A stretch of 53,653 nt of DNA, taken from Paracoccaceae bacterium. GTDB lineage: Bacteria > Pseudomonadota > Alphaproteobacteria > Rhodobacterales > Rhodobacteraceae. This document shows positions 34,732 to 44,633 of this stretch, piece after piece. Within the stretch, counting starts at the first letter, position 1. The number at the start of each line of letters is the position of its first letter. A program made the translations under genes and the position numbers. The notes under the pieces are model-generated. The model searched no databases. It was not told the DNA's origin and saw only the letters and a list, made by a program, of their open reading frames with translations. The stretch lies in the NCBI GenBank assembly GCA_902606585.1, contig CACLGX010000008.1, positions 1 to 53,653 on the forward strand, read 5' to 3'.

Positions 34732-35814
34732 ATGGAGCCAAAAATTTTGGGTGTCTTACCAAGTCAAACTATCAGTGAATTAATTTCAAAAAAAATTATA
34801 TTTGCGAATAGAGAAATAGAAAAGGGGCAAATTCAACCTGCCAGCCTCGATCTTCGTCTTGGAAATATAGCCTGGCGAGTACGAGCATCTTTCTTAACTG
34901 GAAAAGACAATGATGTATCAGATTTGTTGAGTGAATTCAAAATGCATCAGATAGATATGTTAGAAGGTGCTGTTTTAGAAAAGGGTTGCGTCTATTTAAT
35001 CCCAATAGAAGAGAACTTGAGATTAACAGCAGATTTAAGTGCAATAGCTAATGCAAAGAGTTCAACCGGACGTTTGGATCTTTTAACACGTATTATAACC
35101 AATAGAGGTAGTGAATTTGACAGAATTCCTGCTGGATATAATGGCCAATTATTTGTTGAAATATGCCCCCGGTCATTTTCAGTCCTGGTTAGACCGGGTA
35201 TGCGTTTAAATCAAATCCGCTTCAGAAAAGGCCAGTCTATTTTAAGTGACGAAGAGCTACTAAAACTTCATAATAAAGAAAGGTTAATAGATAGCGTGCC
35301 CAAAATTGATGCCGGCTTGGGATTTTCCGTCGACTTGCAACCAGTAAAAGGTTCTTTAGTTGGCTACCAGGCAAAACCACATACAGGGATAATAGACTTA
35401 GATAACGTAAAAACCTACAAGCGTGAGAATTTTTGGCAAGAAGTTCACAGCTCAAATAGTAAAATTATCTTGGACCCTGATGCCTTTTATATTCTTGTGA
35501 GCAGAGAATCTGTTCATATCCCACCCGCTTACGCTGCAGAAATGGCCCCTTACCTTGCAATGGTAGGAGAATTTCGGGTCCATTATGCTGGGTTCTTTGA
35601 CCCAGGGTTTGGTCATGCTAACGCAGGTGGCTCAGGCTCTCGTGGGGTTTTAGAGGTTCGATGTCACGAGGCACCCTTTGTTTTAGAGCACGGTCAAATT
35701 GTAGGAAGATTAGTTTACGAAAGAATGGCTGAAATTCCAGAAGAATTATATGGTGAGAATATAAACTCTAATTACCAAGGCCAAGGGTTAAAGTTATCAA
35801 AGCACTTTAAATAG
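34732..35814 (+). CDS. dcd: dCTP deaminase, long (double-domain) form
   Basis: Deaminates dCTP to dUTP for thymidylate synthesis. 360 residues, about twice the E. coli enzyme, with two dUTPase-like halves: QIQPASLDLRLGNIAWRV and AKSSTGRLDLLTRIITNRG in the first; MAPYLAMVGEFRVHYAGFFDPGFG and SRGVLEVRCHEAPFVLEHGQ in the second. This long form is common in alphaproteobacteria. ATG 34732 is preferred over an open TTG at 34726. Its last 8 bases overlap the end of scpB on the other strand. Confidence 0.92.
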   Translation: MEPKILGVLPSQTISELISKKIIFANREIEKGQIQPASLDLRLGNIAWRVRASFLTGKDNDVSDLLSEFKMHQIDMLEGAVLEKGCVYLIPIEENLRLTADLSAIANAKSSTGRLDLLTRIITNRGSEFDRIPAGYNGQLFVEICPRSFSVLVRPGMRLNQIRFRKGQSILSDEELLKLHNKERLIDSVPKIDAGLGFSVDLQPVKGSLVGYQAKPHTGIIDLDNVKTYKRENFWQEVHSSNSKIILDPDAFYILVSRESVHIPPAYAAEMAPYLAMVGEFRVHYAGFFDPGFGHANAGGSGSRGVLEVRCHEAPFVLEHGQIVGRLVYERMAEIPEELYGENINSNYQGQGLKLSKHFK

Positions 35815-36466
35815 TCTTTTCTTCGTTAAAAAGCTCACTCTGTAGATCTTCACCTTCACCCTCCAAAAGTTCTCCCGGCACAGAAGACCCAGGCGGAGGA
35901 GGACTTTCGAGAAGTCCTGCAGATTTTAACTCTTTTAAGCCAGGTAGATCACGGGCACTTTCAAGGCCAAAATGATCAAGAAAGTTTTGCGTAATAGCAA
36001 AGGTAACAGGCCTCCCTGGCGATACTCTTCTTCTCCCAATCTTAATCCAATCCAAGTCCATTAACAGATCAATTGTTCCGCGAGAAACACTCACGCCTCG
36101 TATCTCTTCAATTTCCGCTCGAGTAACAGGTTGGTGATACGCTATTATTGCAAGTGTTTCCACAGCAGCCCGAGAAAGTTTTCTAACCTCAACTGTTTCC
36201 TTCTGCATCAGAAAACTAAGGTCTGAGGCAGTACGTAAGGCCCAGCAATCACCAACCTTTACTAAATTTATGCCCCTACTCTTGTATTTTTCCTTTAAAT
36301 TTTTCAAAGCCTTTTCCGGCTCACAACCATAAGGTAAGCGGCCGATTATTTCTTTAATTGTCACTGGTTTTGAACTAGCAAACAGAATAGCCTCCACCAT
36401 TCGTTCTTGTTGATCGATATTAGGAGCCTCAAATAGAGACTCTGTAAGTTTTTCTTCTTCGATCAT
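35807..36466 (-). CDS. scpB: Segregation and condensation protein B
   Basis: 219 residues. Two winged-helix domains: EAILFASSKPVTIKEIIGRL and, in the second, LETLAIIAYHQPVTRAEIEEIRGVSVSRGTIDLL (quoted here only as family hallmark regions around ETLAIIAYHQPVTRAEIE). ScpB dimers hold ScpA and Smc in the chromosome-segregation condensin. The ATG overlaps the scpA stop (ATGA), indicating translational coupling. The acidic C-terminal tail overlaps dcd by 8 bases. Confidence 0.95.
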   Translation of the reverse strand: MIEEEKLTESLFEAPNIDQQERMVEAILFASSKPVTIKEIIGRLPYGCEPEKALKNLKEKYKSRGINLVKVGDCWALRTASDLSFLMQKETVEVRKLSRAAVETLAIIAYHQPVTRAEIEEIRGVSVSRGTIDLLMDLDWIKIGRRRVSPGRPVTFAITQNFLDHFGLESARDLPGLKELKSAGLLESPPPPGSSVPGELLEGEGEDLQSELFNEEKTI

Positions 36467-37278
36467 TTATTCGTCCCTTTTGATCTAAATTGTATTGGCT
36501 CAAAACTATCACTTTGGCGCAATTCAAGATCTCCGTTTTTAGCTAATTCTAATGTTGCAGCGAAAGTTGAAGCAGTCGCAGCGCGAACACGGCCTGCTGA
36601 AGAAGTCCAACCATCCGGTAAAAAGGTTGAAATGTCTATCCAACCAATAGTATAGCCAATCAACCCACGCATTCGCTCTAAGGCCTGTTCAATTGTATAA
36701 ACATCATCTCGATCCATAACAAATGGTCGAAACTCATCCTTTGTTTTTGTTCGAGCATAAGCTTGGATTAGATCTAAAAGAGAAGCTTCATATTTTATAC
36801 GCTTGATTTTTTCTACTTTCTCTTCGTTGCCTCTTGCAAAAAAATCTCGACCAAGTTGATCTCTGGCCATTAACTTAGCAGCAGCGTCGCGCATTGCCTG
36901 TAATCTTTCGAGTTGAAACGCTAGATGTGCTGCCAATTCTTCTCCAGTCGGTTCATTCTCGTCCAGACCAGGAGGAAGCAGCAACCTAGATTTCAAAAAA
37001 GCAAGCCAAGCCGCCATAACTAAATAATCAGCAGCGAGCTCTATCTTTAATGAGCGCGCTTTTTCTACAAAATCCAGATACTGTTCTGCCAGCTGAAGAA
37101 TGGAAATCTTCATTAAATCTAATTTTTGAGTACGTGACAAACTTAGAAGAAGGTCCATCGGACCTTCAAAACCGTCAAGATCGACAATCAATTCATCTGA
37201 AGGCATTAATTCAGATGAAAAAGAATTAGAGCCAAAATTTTCACTTGGATGTTTGTTATTAATTACCATTTGGTTCAC
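36463..37278 (-). CDS. scpA: Segregation and condensation protein A
   Basis: Kleisin subunit of Smc-ScpAB, 271 residues. Core VDLDGFEGPMDLLLSLSRTQ and KLDLMKISILQLAEQYLDFV at the N-terminus bind Smc; AADYLVMAAWLAFLKSRLLL follows; a C-terminal winged helix contacts the Smc head. GTG at 37278 overlaps the nagZ stop (GTGA); ATG at 37269 is an alternative start three codons in. Coupled to nagZ upstream and scpB downstream. Confidence 0.94.
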   Translation of the reverse strand: MNQMVINNKHPSENFGSNSFSSELMPSDELIVDLDGFEGPMDLLLSLSRTQKLDLMKISILQLAEQYLDFVEKARSLKIELAADYLVMAAWLAFLKSRLLLPPGLDENEPTGEELAAHLAFQLERLQAMRDAAAKLMARDQLGRDFFARGNEEKVEKIKRIKYEASLLDLIQAYARTKTKDEFRPFVMDRDDVYTIEQALERMRGLIGYTIGWIDISTFLPDGWTSSAGRVRAATASTFAATLELAKNGDLELRQSDSFEPIQFRSKGTNK

Positions 37279-38270
37279 GAACTCTGTGACGACTCTAAAT
37301 TCTTAATCTTATTATGTTCTATCTTTTTTCTTTCTTCAATGACAGAGGCCATCCGGGATAGTGTCAAAGTGTTTGGAACTACACCAGAATTAATGATTTC
37401 TTTCATCTCCAAAAGGTTTCCATTGCAATGCAATATAACATCGTTTCCAGCTTCTATTAAATTATTAGTGCGTTTTTTTATATTACCTGGCAGAGCCGCC
37501 ATAGAAATATCATCACTTATTAAAAGTCCAGAAAATTTTAGATCGTTTCGAATGATATCTATCAGTCTTTTAGAGGTGCTTGCTGCCGAATGCGGATCTA
37601 TAGCCTCAAACACAACATGAGCTGACATTGCAATTTCCGCATCACAAAAAGCCTTAAAAACTGCAAAATCATTTGCAAAAAGCTCTTTCTTACTTGCTTT
37701 AACAACAGGTAATTCAAGGTGACTATCATGTATTGCAAAGCCATGGCCGGGCATATGCTTAATTATGGGAAAAACACCTCTCGATTTTAACGCATCGTAT
37801 GCAATTCTACCAAGCGAGATGACATCAGACTTATTAAAACCATAACATCTGTTGCGCAAAAATCTGTGAGTAATTGGCCGGGCAATATCAAGCACAGGAG
37901 CGCAATTAAAATCAATACCAAGCGAAAGCAATTCGTTTGCCATTGTTGAAAACCGCAGTTTAAAAACAGTTTTAGCATTTGGCCCCGCCTTTTGGGCCTC
38001 ATCTAAAGGTGGCAACCTATCTAACGCCAGGGGAGGCTTAATACGCTGGACCCTGCCACCCTCCTGATCAATTAAAATTGGAGCACACCAACCCACCGAG
38101 TCTCTCAACGATCGGCACAAATGATTAACTTGCTTTGCATTGATAATATTTCTAGAAAAAAGAATAAAACCAAAGGGCAAAGTCTCTTTAAAGAATTTAG
38201 ATTCAACTTCTGTTAGTTTAGGGCCTTCACATCCAAAAATAACTGCATTCTTGATGGGTTTTGATATCAT
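37275..38270 (-). CDS. nagZ: Beta-N-acetylhexosaminidase NagZ (GH3)
   Basis: Cleaves GlcNAc from anhydro-muropeptides in cytosolic cell-wall recycling. 331 residues, single GH3 barrel. Motifs: LPFGFILFSRNI, LIDQEGGRVQRI, the flexible catalytic loop with His in IIKHMPGHGFAIHDSH, and the nucleophile Asp in LISDDISM. It starts directly after the SPOR gene's stop and overlaps scpA by four bases, so SPOR-nagZ-scpA-scpB is one operon, an order known from Rhodobacterales. Confidence 0.95.
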   Translation of the reverse strand: MISKPIKNAVIFGCEGPKLTEVESKFFKETLPFGFILFSRNIINAKQVNHLCRSLRDSVGWCAPILIDQEGGRVQRIKPPLALDRLPPLDEAQKAGPNAKTVFKLRFSTMANELLSLGIDFNCAPVLDIARPITHRFLRNRCYGFNKSDVISLGRIAYDALKSRGVFPIIKHMPGHGFAIHDSHLELPVVKASKKELFANDFAVFKAFCDAEIAMSAHVVFEAIDPHSAASTSKRLIDIIRNDLKFSGLLISDDISMAALPGNIKKRTNNLIEAGNDVILHCNGNLLEMKEIINSGVVPNTLTLSRMASVIEERKKIEHNKIKNLESSQSS

Positions 38271-39191
38271 CTAGCGCATCGCGACTGGAATGCATGCAAC
38301 TTTATCACTTATCGCTGTGCAAAATTGTCTAGCGCTCGAGATATCATCAAAACCTGCGGCTCGTAAGCGATAAAATATTTTACCTCCGCTTTCTGCCTCT
38401 TGAACAATCATTTTCTTAGAAGTTAATATAGAACCAAGAAGTTTTTCAAAACGTTGCCATTCACTTTTCGCCAAGTTTTTACTATCGAAGGCCCCAAGCT
38501 GTACAACCGCACTCCCTTTAGTCAATTCAAAAACTGGTTGATTCGTAACAAACTGGCCTCCAGTTTTGTTTTTATTTTTTTTTAAAATCATAGGACGAAT
38601 TTTGGGGCGTAATGAGGTTAGCGAAGCTGTAGAGTCTCCAGCAATTGATAGCGCTAGAGATACTGCATTTTCTATTTCTATTTTCTTTTGGGAAAATGCC
38701 ACTTTAGAAAAACTCGCAGTCTCTTTTAACCCTTTATCTGACTCTATTCCATTCGATAGCGCTCTCAAATTTATACTATTTTCAGCATTAACCTCTTTAA
38801 TTTCAAATGTACCGCCATCTTTATTTGATTGGACGTCTTCGGTGACTTCCAATCCTAAATTCTCCGCATTCAAAATGTGTGCTGCTGGTGCGAGATGTAT
38901 TTCATTCGACAACAAAGGCTTTTCATTTACTGCAAGTTGCGTCACTGATAACCCTTGATTAGCAGCAGTAAGGCCACCCGGATCATCGGGAGCTACTCTA
39001 AGTGGACCCAATTGAGCCCTAACAATCGGGATCTGATTTATGTCTCTTACAATTAACTGGTAACTCCAACTAATAGCACCAATCGTCAGGAATAACGACA
39101 AGGCCGCTCCAGTCCAATAAAAAATCACATTTAGTTGAAAATTAACCTGTTTTTCTTCGCCAACTAAAGCTGCGTCACTACCTTCTAACAT
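38271..39191 (-). CDS. Membrane-anchored SPOR-domain protein
   Basis: 306 residues. One transmembrane helix near residues 22-48 (VIFYWTGAALSLFLTIGAIS) puts the rest in the periplasm. The middle is low-complexity. The C-terminal ~75 residues are a SPOR domain (SAVVQLGAFDSKNLAKSEWQ ... FYRLRAAGFDDISSARQFC), which binds denuded septal peptidoglycan. Located between argS and nagZ; its stop abuts the nagZ start. Likely a cell-division or envelope protein. Confidence 0.9.
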   Translation of the reverse strand: MLEGSDAALVGEEKQVNFQLNVIFYWTGAALSLFLTIGAISWSYQLIVRDINQIPIVRAQLGPLRVAPDDPGGLTAANQGLSVTQLAVNEKPLLSNEIHLAPAAHILNAENLGLEVTEDVQSNKDGGTFEIKEVNAENSINLRALSNGIESDKGLKETASFSKVAFSQKKIEIENAVSLALSIAGDSTASLTSLRPKIRPMILKKNKNKTGGQFVTNQPVFELTKGSAVVQLGAFDSKNLAKSEWQRFEKLLGSILTSKKMIVQEAESGGKIFYRLRAAGFDDISSARQFCTAISDKVACIPVAMR

Positions 39192-39241
39192 ACTGCCTCC
39201 AGAGAGATCTCTAGTAATTTGCCTCGGCCAGCTCTTGTTTT

Positions 39242-40987
39242 TTAATTCATATAAATAGCTGGCTTTATCCCCAGAATACCAAGACCTGAGGAAATAACAA
39301 CTAAAACAGCTGAAATCATGGCCATTTTTGTATACGTTGCTTTGTGGTCGTTTTCTTGGATAAATCTCAGCTCATCATTTTCATTGCCCTTATTCCATAA
39401 ACTATGAAAATCACTTGCTAGCTCATAGAGATAGAAAGCTATACGATGAGGCTCATGAGTTTTGGCAGAGATTTCAACAAGTCGAGGCCACTCGGCTAAC
39501 TTTTTCGCAATTTTAATTTCTGCCTCGTGTGTAATTTTGGTAAATTTTTCAGATCTCGCCTGCTCCTTATCAAAATGTATTCCAGCCTTTTTAGCCTTTC
39601 GGAACACGCTATGGATTCTAGCACTGGCATACTGAACATAATAAACAGGATTGTCTTTGCTTTGCTCAAGAACCTTTTCAAAGTCAAAGTCCAATGGGGC
39701 ATCGTTTTTTCGTGTTAGCATAACAAAACGAGTTACGTCAGAACCAACTTGATCTACTAGATCCCGCAAAGTTACAAAAGTCCCTGCCCTTTTCGACATT
39801 TTAAATGGCTCGCCTCGTTTGAACAACTTCACTAGCTGAGTTAATTTTATATCAAATTTGACTTTGTCATCTGAAAGTGCAGAAACGGCGGCCTTCATTC
39901 TATTGACATATCCACCATGATCTGCCCCAAAAATATCAATCAATTGATCAAAATTTCGCTCTACTTTATCAAAGTGGTAAGCTATGTCTGGGGCAAAGTA
40001 AGTCCACGCTCCATCAGACTTTTTAATAGGGCGATCTACGTCATCACCATGAGAAGTAGATTTAAATAAAGTTTGAACCCTGGGCTCCCAATCCTCTACT
40101 TTCTTACCCTTGGGTGAGTCCAAAATTCCCTCATATATTAAATCTTTGCTTTTAAGACTTTCAATTGCTTCCTCAATTTTGCCACCGCCGTATAAAGATT
40201 TCTCTGAAAAAAAGGTATCCATCTCGATTCCTAATGCGGCGAGATCATCTTTTATCAATTTCATCATTGCATCTGTCGAAAATTTACGAACATCGTCCAA
40301 CCAGTAATGCTCTGGTTTATCAATATAATCAGAACTAACTTTGTCTTTTAGCGCCTGTCCCACTGGAATAAGATAATCACCCGGATATGTTCCATCTTCG
40401 AAAGCAATATCTTGACCATGAGCCTCGAGATAGCGAAGGTAGACTGACCTAGCTAATGCATCCACCTGGGATCCACCGTCATTTATATAATATTCACGTG
40501 TCACTTCATATCCGGCAAAACTTAGTAATTCTGACAGAGCATCTCCAAAAACAGCTCCACGAGTGTGCCCAACATGAAGTGGCCCTGTTGGATTCGCCGA
40601 AACAAATTCGACATTGACGCGCAAATTTTTACCTAACCCTGTTCGACCATAGGCGCTTCCCAACTCTAAAATTTTAATTAAGATTGATTGCCAAGCCTTA
40701 GTGTTAATTCGAAGATTTATAAAACCAGGCCCGGCCACTTGAGAATTTTCAATAATGTTCAAGTTAGATAATCGATTTGCTAAGTTTGCAGCAATTTCTC
40801 TTGGTTTTTTTTTTGCTTTTTTAGACAAAACCATAGCCGCGTTGGTGGCCATATCACCGTGCAAAGGATCTCTAGGAGGCTCGACTGCCACGCTGGTCAT
40901 ATCCAGGCCAGAGGGAAGTTCTCCAGCAGCAACCATGCTTTCAAGTTCATTCAGCACACGCTGTCTTACTATGTAAAAGAGATCCAT
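39242..40987 (-). CDS. argS: Arginyl-tRNA synthetase
   Basis: Class I synthetase, 581 residues. HIGH-type motif ANPTGPLHVGHTRGAVFGD, KMSK motif PFKMSKRAGTFVTLRDL, N-terminal Add1-type domain (ARG-specific tRNA recognition) and the C-terminal anticodon-binding helical domain ending near GLGILGIKPAIYM. ATG at 40987. It is upstream of the SPOR gene (50 bases) on the same strand. Confidence 0.97.
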   Translation of the reverse strand: MDLFYIVRQRVLNELESMVAAGELPSGLDMTSVAVEPPRDPLHGDMATNAAMVLSKKAKKKPREIAANLANRLSNLNIIENSQVAGPGFINLRINTKAWQSILIKILELGSAYGRTGLGKNLRVNVEFVSANPTGPLHVGHTRGAVFGDALSELLSFAGYEVTREYYINDGGSQVDALARSVYLRYLEAHGQDIAFEDGTYPGDYLIPVGQALKDKVSSDYIDKPEHYWLDDVRKFSTDAMMKLIKDDLAALGIEMDTFFSEKSLYGGGKIEEAIESLKSKDLIYEGILDSPKGKKVEDWEPRVQTLFKSTSHGDDVDRPIKKSDGAWTYFAPDIAYHFDKVERNFDQLIDIFGADHGGYVNRMKAAVSALSDDKVKFDIKLTQLVKLFKRGEPFKMSKRAGTFVTLRDLVDQVGSDVTRFVMLTRKNDAPLDFDFEKVLEQSKDNPVYYVQYASARIHSVFRKAKKAGIHFDKEQARSEKFTKITHEAEIKIAKKLAEWPRLVEISAKTHEPHRIAFYLYELASDFHSLWNKGNENDELRFIQENDHKATYTKMAMISAVLVVISSGLGILGIKPAIYMN

Positions 40988-41082
40988 TAACCTTTATTCC
41001 TCTGTTCTGGGGTTTAACAGGGTCTACAGCTACGTCAAGATCAAGCCACACTAATTAAATTAATTGTCTTAATTTTGCTAAT

Positions 41083-42246
41083 CTACGGATATTCTTTTTC
41101 AAACACTTTACCGTGTTGAGTTAATGCATACCGATCCGTCATCCCGGAAATATAATCGGCAACCAATCTCGCTAGCTCAGTTTTATTGGATGCTTGATCA
41201 GATTTTTGTTTCCAATCAGAAGGCAGATAGCTGGGATCATCAATATATTTTTTGAATAGGTTTTTTAATTTAAAAGTAACTATTTTTCGCATCTCAATAA
41301 CTTTAGGGGAACGATACATATTATTGAATAAAAATGAATTTATTTCCTTCATAGCTAAAAATATTTCATCTGAAAATCGAATTACCGGCTCACTAGCATT
41401 CCTAATATCCTCTATCGAATTGGGTGAGAGCTCCAAGATAATATTTTTTGAACTGTAAATAACATCTTCAACCAGAACACCAAAAAAACGGCGTAGAGCC
41501 TCGTGTCTGCGCCGATATTGATCTAAATTTGGATAAATTTTATCAACTTCATCGTAACACTTATCAATTAATGGTAAGCACTTTATGTCATCATCGGTAA
41601 ATAGTTTTGCTCGCAGCCCATCATGTAAGTCATGACTGTTATAAGCGATATCATCAGAAATAGCAGCAACCTGGGCTTCTGCGCTCGCAAAACTACAGAA
41701 TCTGAGGCTTTGAACAGCATTATATTGCCTAAGTGCAAATGGTATTGGTTCTTTAATGGGACCATTATGCTTCGCAATTCCCTCCAACGTATCCCAAGTA
41801 AGATTAAGCCCATCAAAATCAGCATAGTGTTGCTCTAGTTTGGTAACTATTCTTAGTGCCTGTGCGTTATGATCGAATCCACCATACTTAATCATCAATT
41901 CGTTCAAAGCTTCCTCACCAGTATGACCAAATGGAGTATGTCCTAAATCATGCGCGAGAGCGATTGCCTCCGATAAATCATAATTGAGATCTAACGCCGT
42001 GCTTATAGTTCTAGCAACTTGGGCAACTTCGAGTGTATGCGTCAACCGAGTGCGAAAGTAATCACCTTCATCCTCTACAAAGACTTGAGTTTTATGTTTT
42101 AATCTCCGAAAAGCTGAACAATGTAAAATACGATCGCGATCTCTCTGGTAACAAGACCGATAATCACTTTCCCTTTCATTAAAATATCTATGGTTTGAAA
42201 GATTTTTTTCAAAGCTTGGATCGGCAGCAAATCGAGCAAGCATCAT
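41083..42246 (-). CDS. dgt: dGTP triphosphohydrolase-like HD protein
   Basis: 387 residues of the dGTPase-like HD family, which hydrolyses dNTPs to the nucleoside and triphosphate. The HD metal ligands are in RLTHTLEVAQVARTIS (first His) and ALAHDLGHTPFGHTGEEAL (His-Asp), with a later Asp in AAISDDIAYNSHDLHDGLRA. FRRLKHKTQVFVEDEGDYFR is a family hallmark. Start at 42246, with AAGGAA upstream. Next to argS with 95 bases between; divergent from the A-type carrier gene. Confidence 0.93.
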   Translation of the reverse strand: MMLARFAADPSFEKNLSNHRYFNERESDYRSCYQRDRDRILHCSAFRRLKHKTQVFVEDEGDYFRTRLTHTLEVAQVARTISTALDLNYDLSEAIALAHDLGHTPFGHTGEEALNELMIKYGGFDHNAQALRIVTKLEQHYADFDGLNLTWDTLEGIAKHNGPIKEPIPFALRQYNAVQSLRFCSFASAEAQVAAISDDIAYNSHDLHDGLRAKLFTDDDIKCLPLIDKCYDEVDKIYPNLDQYRRRHEALRRFFGVLVEDVIYSSKNIILELSPNSIEDIRNASEPVIRFSDEIFLAMKEINSFLFNNMYRSPKVIEMRKIVTFKLKNLFKKYIDDPSYLPSDWKQKSDQASNKTELARLVADYISGMTDRYALTQHGKVFEKEYP

Positions 42247-42335
42247 AGATATTTCCTTGTTAATAGTTTCTACAATCTCTATATAATTATAAGTGCTCTT
42301 TATTGCTATCGATGTTTATTAAAGTGGAGATAAAA

Positions 42336-42659
42336 ATGCAGCTTCCGCCGAAAGTTACCAATCGTGCTTTTGAAAGGCTTGCTGAAATTATTCCAGCAAG
42401 TTCCGAAAAGGGCTTACGTGTAGCCGTTGAAGGTGGTGGATGCTCTGGATTTCAATATAATATAGAATTGGATACGAAACACGAAGATGACCTGATTTTA
42501 GAGAAAGAAGGTAGCAAAGTTTTTATCGATATTACTTCACTACCCTTTCTAACTAATGCCACAATAGACTTTTCTGAAGAGTTGATTGGCGCCCGTTTTA
42601 TTATCGACAACCCTAATGCTAGTTCTTCTTGCGGATGTGGTACCAGTTTTTCAGTTTGA
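42336..42659 (+). CDS. erpA: A-type iron-sulfur cluster carrier (ErpA/IscA family)
   Basis: 107 residues. Delivers Fe-S clusters to client enzymes. Three conserved Cys: GGGCSGFQY near residue 35 and SSCGCG near the C-terminus. GGAG lies upstream of the ATG at 42336; the frame is open 11 codons further but that part is not conserved. Subtype (ErpA, IscA, SufA) cannot be told by eye. xthA starts 10 bases after its stop. Confidence 0.88.
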   Translation: MQLPPKVTNRAFERLAEIIPASSEKGLRVAVEGGGCSGFQYNIELDTKHEDDLILEKEGSKVFIDITSLPFLTNATIDFSEELIGARFIIDNPNASSSCGCGTSFSV

Positions 42660-42669
42660 AATCTGTTTA

Positions 42670-43449
42670 ATGAAAATAGCAAGCTTCAACATTAATGGCA
42701 TCAAAGCCAGGACACCTGCTCTAATCAATTGGTTGAAAGAGTCGAAACCTGATGTAGCACTACTTCAAGAAATCAAATCAATAGATGAGGCTTTTCCCAA
42801 AAAAACTTTTGAAGATTTAGGATATAATGTTGAAACGCATGGGCAGAAGTCCTTCAACGGCGTAGCCATTTTATCAAAATATCCTTTACGAGAAATCAGG
42901 CGCGGATTACCGGGCGATAAAAGTGATGAACAAGCCAGGTGGATTGAAGGCACCATTTGTGCCTCAAATGAGATAAAAATCTGCTGCTTGTACCTTCCAA
43001 ACGGAAACCCTACCCCTGGACCAAAATATGATTATAAATTAGCCTGGATGGATAGACTTTATCTAAAAGCACAAGAGTTGCTTCGCTCTGAGCAGACTTC
43101 ATTAATGGCAGGTGACTTCAATATTATTCCTCAGACCGAAGACGCCGCAACGCCAGAAGTGTGGAAAAACGACGCCTTGTTCAAACTGGAAAGCCGGGCA
43201 AAATATAGAAAAATTTTAAATTTAGGTTTTTCTGATGCATTCAGGGCATGTAATGATGGTCCCGGTCATTATAGTTACTGGGATTACCAAGCTGGTGCTT
43301 GGGATCGAAATCATGGAATTAGGATTGATCATTTTCTTTTATCTCCTAACTGCGCGGATCTGTTAACTGATTGCAAAATTGACAGCGATATAAGGGCGCG
43401 CGAGAAGCCTTCCGACCATGTTCCAATTTGGATCGAATTAAATGTCTAA
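42670..43449 (+). CDS. xthA: Exodeoxyribonuclease III
   Basis: AP endonuclease/3'-exonuclease of base-excision repair, 259 residues. Exonuclease-endonuclease-phosphatase motifs: MKIASFNINGIKART, LLQEIKS (metal Glu), LMAGDFNIIP, GIRIDHFLLS and the catalytic SDHVPIWIEL. ATG 42670 is the family start. It follows the A-type carrier by 10 bases, and its end overlaps the flavin monooxygenase gene by 12 bases on the opposite strand. Confidence 0.95.
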   Translation: MKIASFNINGIKARTPALINWLKESKPDVALLQEIKSIDEAFPKKTFEDLGYNVETHGQKSFNGVAILSKYPLREIRRGLPGDKSDEQARWIEGTICASNEIKICCLYLPNGNPTPGPKYDYKLAWMDRLYLKAQELLRSEQTSLMAGDFNIIPQTEDAATPEVWKNDALFKLESRAKYRKILNLGFSDAFRACNDGPGHYSYWDYQAGAWDRNHGIRIDHFLLSPNCADLLTDCKIDSDIRAREKPSDHVPIWIELNV

Positions 43450-44589
43450 TTTGGTAACATCATAATTATATAGCCACCGAAAAGGTATACTTGCTAACAA
43501 GGGAAAACTATTATCTATGAAACGTAAACCGCTATGTGTGCAAGCCCTAAAAAAACTATGCTCTAAATGAAACTTCCAAGCATTATTTTTGATCTGTTTC
43601 ATTAACCGCAACAAACGCGGCTTTCTTATTTCAAGATATTTGTCAGCAGCCTCACTTGCATCTAGAAACGTTATTAACTTCGCTAGAACAAATGCATCTT
43701 CTAAAGCAGAGTTTGCTCCTTGGGCCAAAAAAGGAAGCATGGGGTGCAACGCGTCTCCAATTAAAAATATATTACCAGCCGCCCAATTAAATGGAATATC
43801 GTGAGAACTCAAACCCCACTTTTGGACTGTTGTAATTGAGTCCAAAGTCTCCCTCAAATCACCCCCAAATTCAGAAAAAAGGTGTTTTATTTCTTCTGGA
43901 CTCTGCGTCATATCCCACTCAAAAATTTCTTTATTTTCAGCTTCTTGGATCAGAACTAGATTTAATTGATCACGGCCCCTTACAGGATAAGAAACAATAT
44001 GTTTATTCGGCGCGACAGTTAATCTTACACCATCATGATGTGTTATTGTATTTGGAACAATGGAACGCCAGGCAAAGTAGTCAGATCTTCTATTCTTGCT
44101 TTGAATGGGGTTTAGTAACGCTCTTGTTTTTGAATGCACCCCGTCGGCAGCAATTACAAAAGAATATTGGTCACTCAATGATTTCGCATCAGCATTGTAG
44201 CCTAAATTGAAAGTTACTTTATTACTTAAAGCTGATCGGTATAAAATTTTGACTAAGTCTGCCCTATGCATGAGCCGAAAATCTTTATTCCCTAAGACAG
44301 ACCTTTGGTCAAATTGCAGTAATTTTTTACCTTTATAATAATCACATATTAAAATTGAATTATTATAAACAGAATTTTTGATGATACTTTCAGAAAGGCC
44401 TAATTTTTTCAGTACGCAGAAACCGTTTGGCGAAATTTGTATTCCTGCTCCTATTTCTCTAATTTTTTGATTTTTCTCAAATACGGAAACTTTATGACCA
44501 GCCGCAGCTAAGAGACTGGCAACACTTAATCCAGAAACACCTGCTCCTATTACTGCGACTTTCAACAAAGTATTATGCTCAAAACTCAC
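43438..44589 (-). CDS. FAD-dependent aromatic monooxygenase (salicylate-hydroxylase type)
   Basis: 383 residues of the class A flavoprotein hydroxylase fold. The FAD-binding GxGxxG is VAVIGAGVSGLSVASLLAAAG near residue 11 (key glycines in GAGVSG), the DG motif is VIAADGVHSKTRALL, and GDALHPMLPFLAQGANSALE binds FAD ribityl/phosphate. The start GTG 44589 is tentative; a TTG seven codons in is an alternative. Single gene. The substrate is unknown; ubiquinone-type hydroxylation or aromatic-acid hydroxylation are both possible. Confidence 0.87.
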   Translation of the reverse strand: MSFEHNTLLKVAVIGAGVSGLSVASLLAAAGHKVSVFEKNQKIREIGAGIQISPNGFCVLKKLGLSESIIKNSVYNNSILICDYYKGKKLLQFDQRSVLGNKDFRLMHRADLVKILYRSALSNKVTFNLGYNADAKSLSDQYSFVIAADGVHSKTRALLNPIQSKNRRSDYFAWRSIVPNTITHHDGVRLTVAPNKHIVSYPVRGRDQLNLVLIQEAENKEIFEWDMTQSPEEIKHLFSEFGGDLRETLDSITTVQKWGLSSHDIPFNWAAGNIFLIGDALHPMLPFLAQGANSALEDAFVLAKLITFLDASEAADKYLEIRKPRLLRLMKQIKNNAWKFHLEHSFFRACTHSGLRFIDNSFPLLASIPFRWLYNYDVTKLDI

Positions 44590-44633
44590 CTCATCGATAA
44601 GATTAAGGCGAACAGACCCAAGCCAACAAAGTG

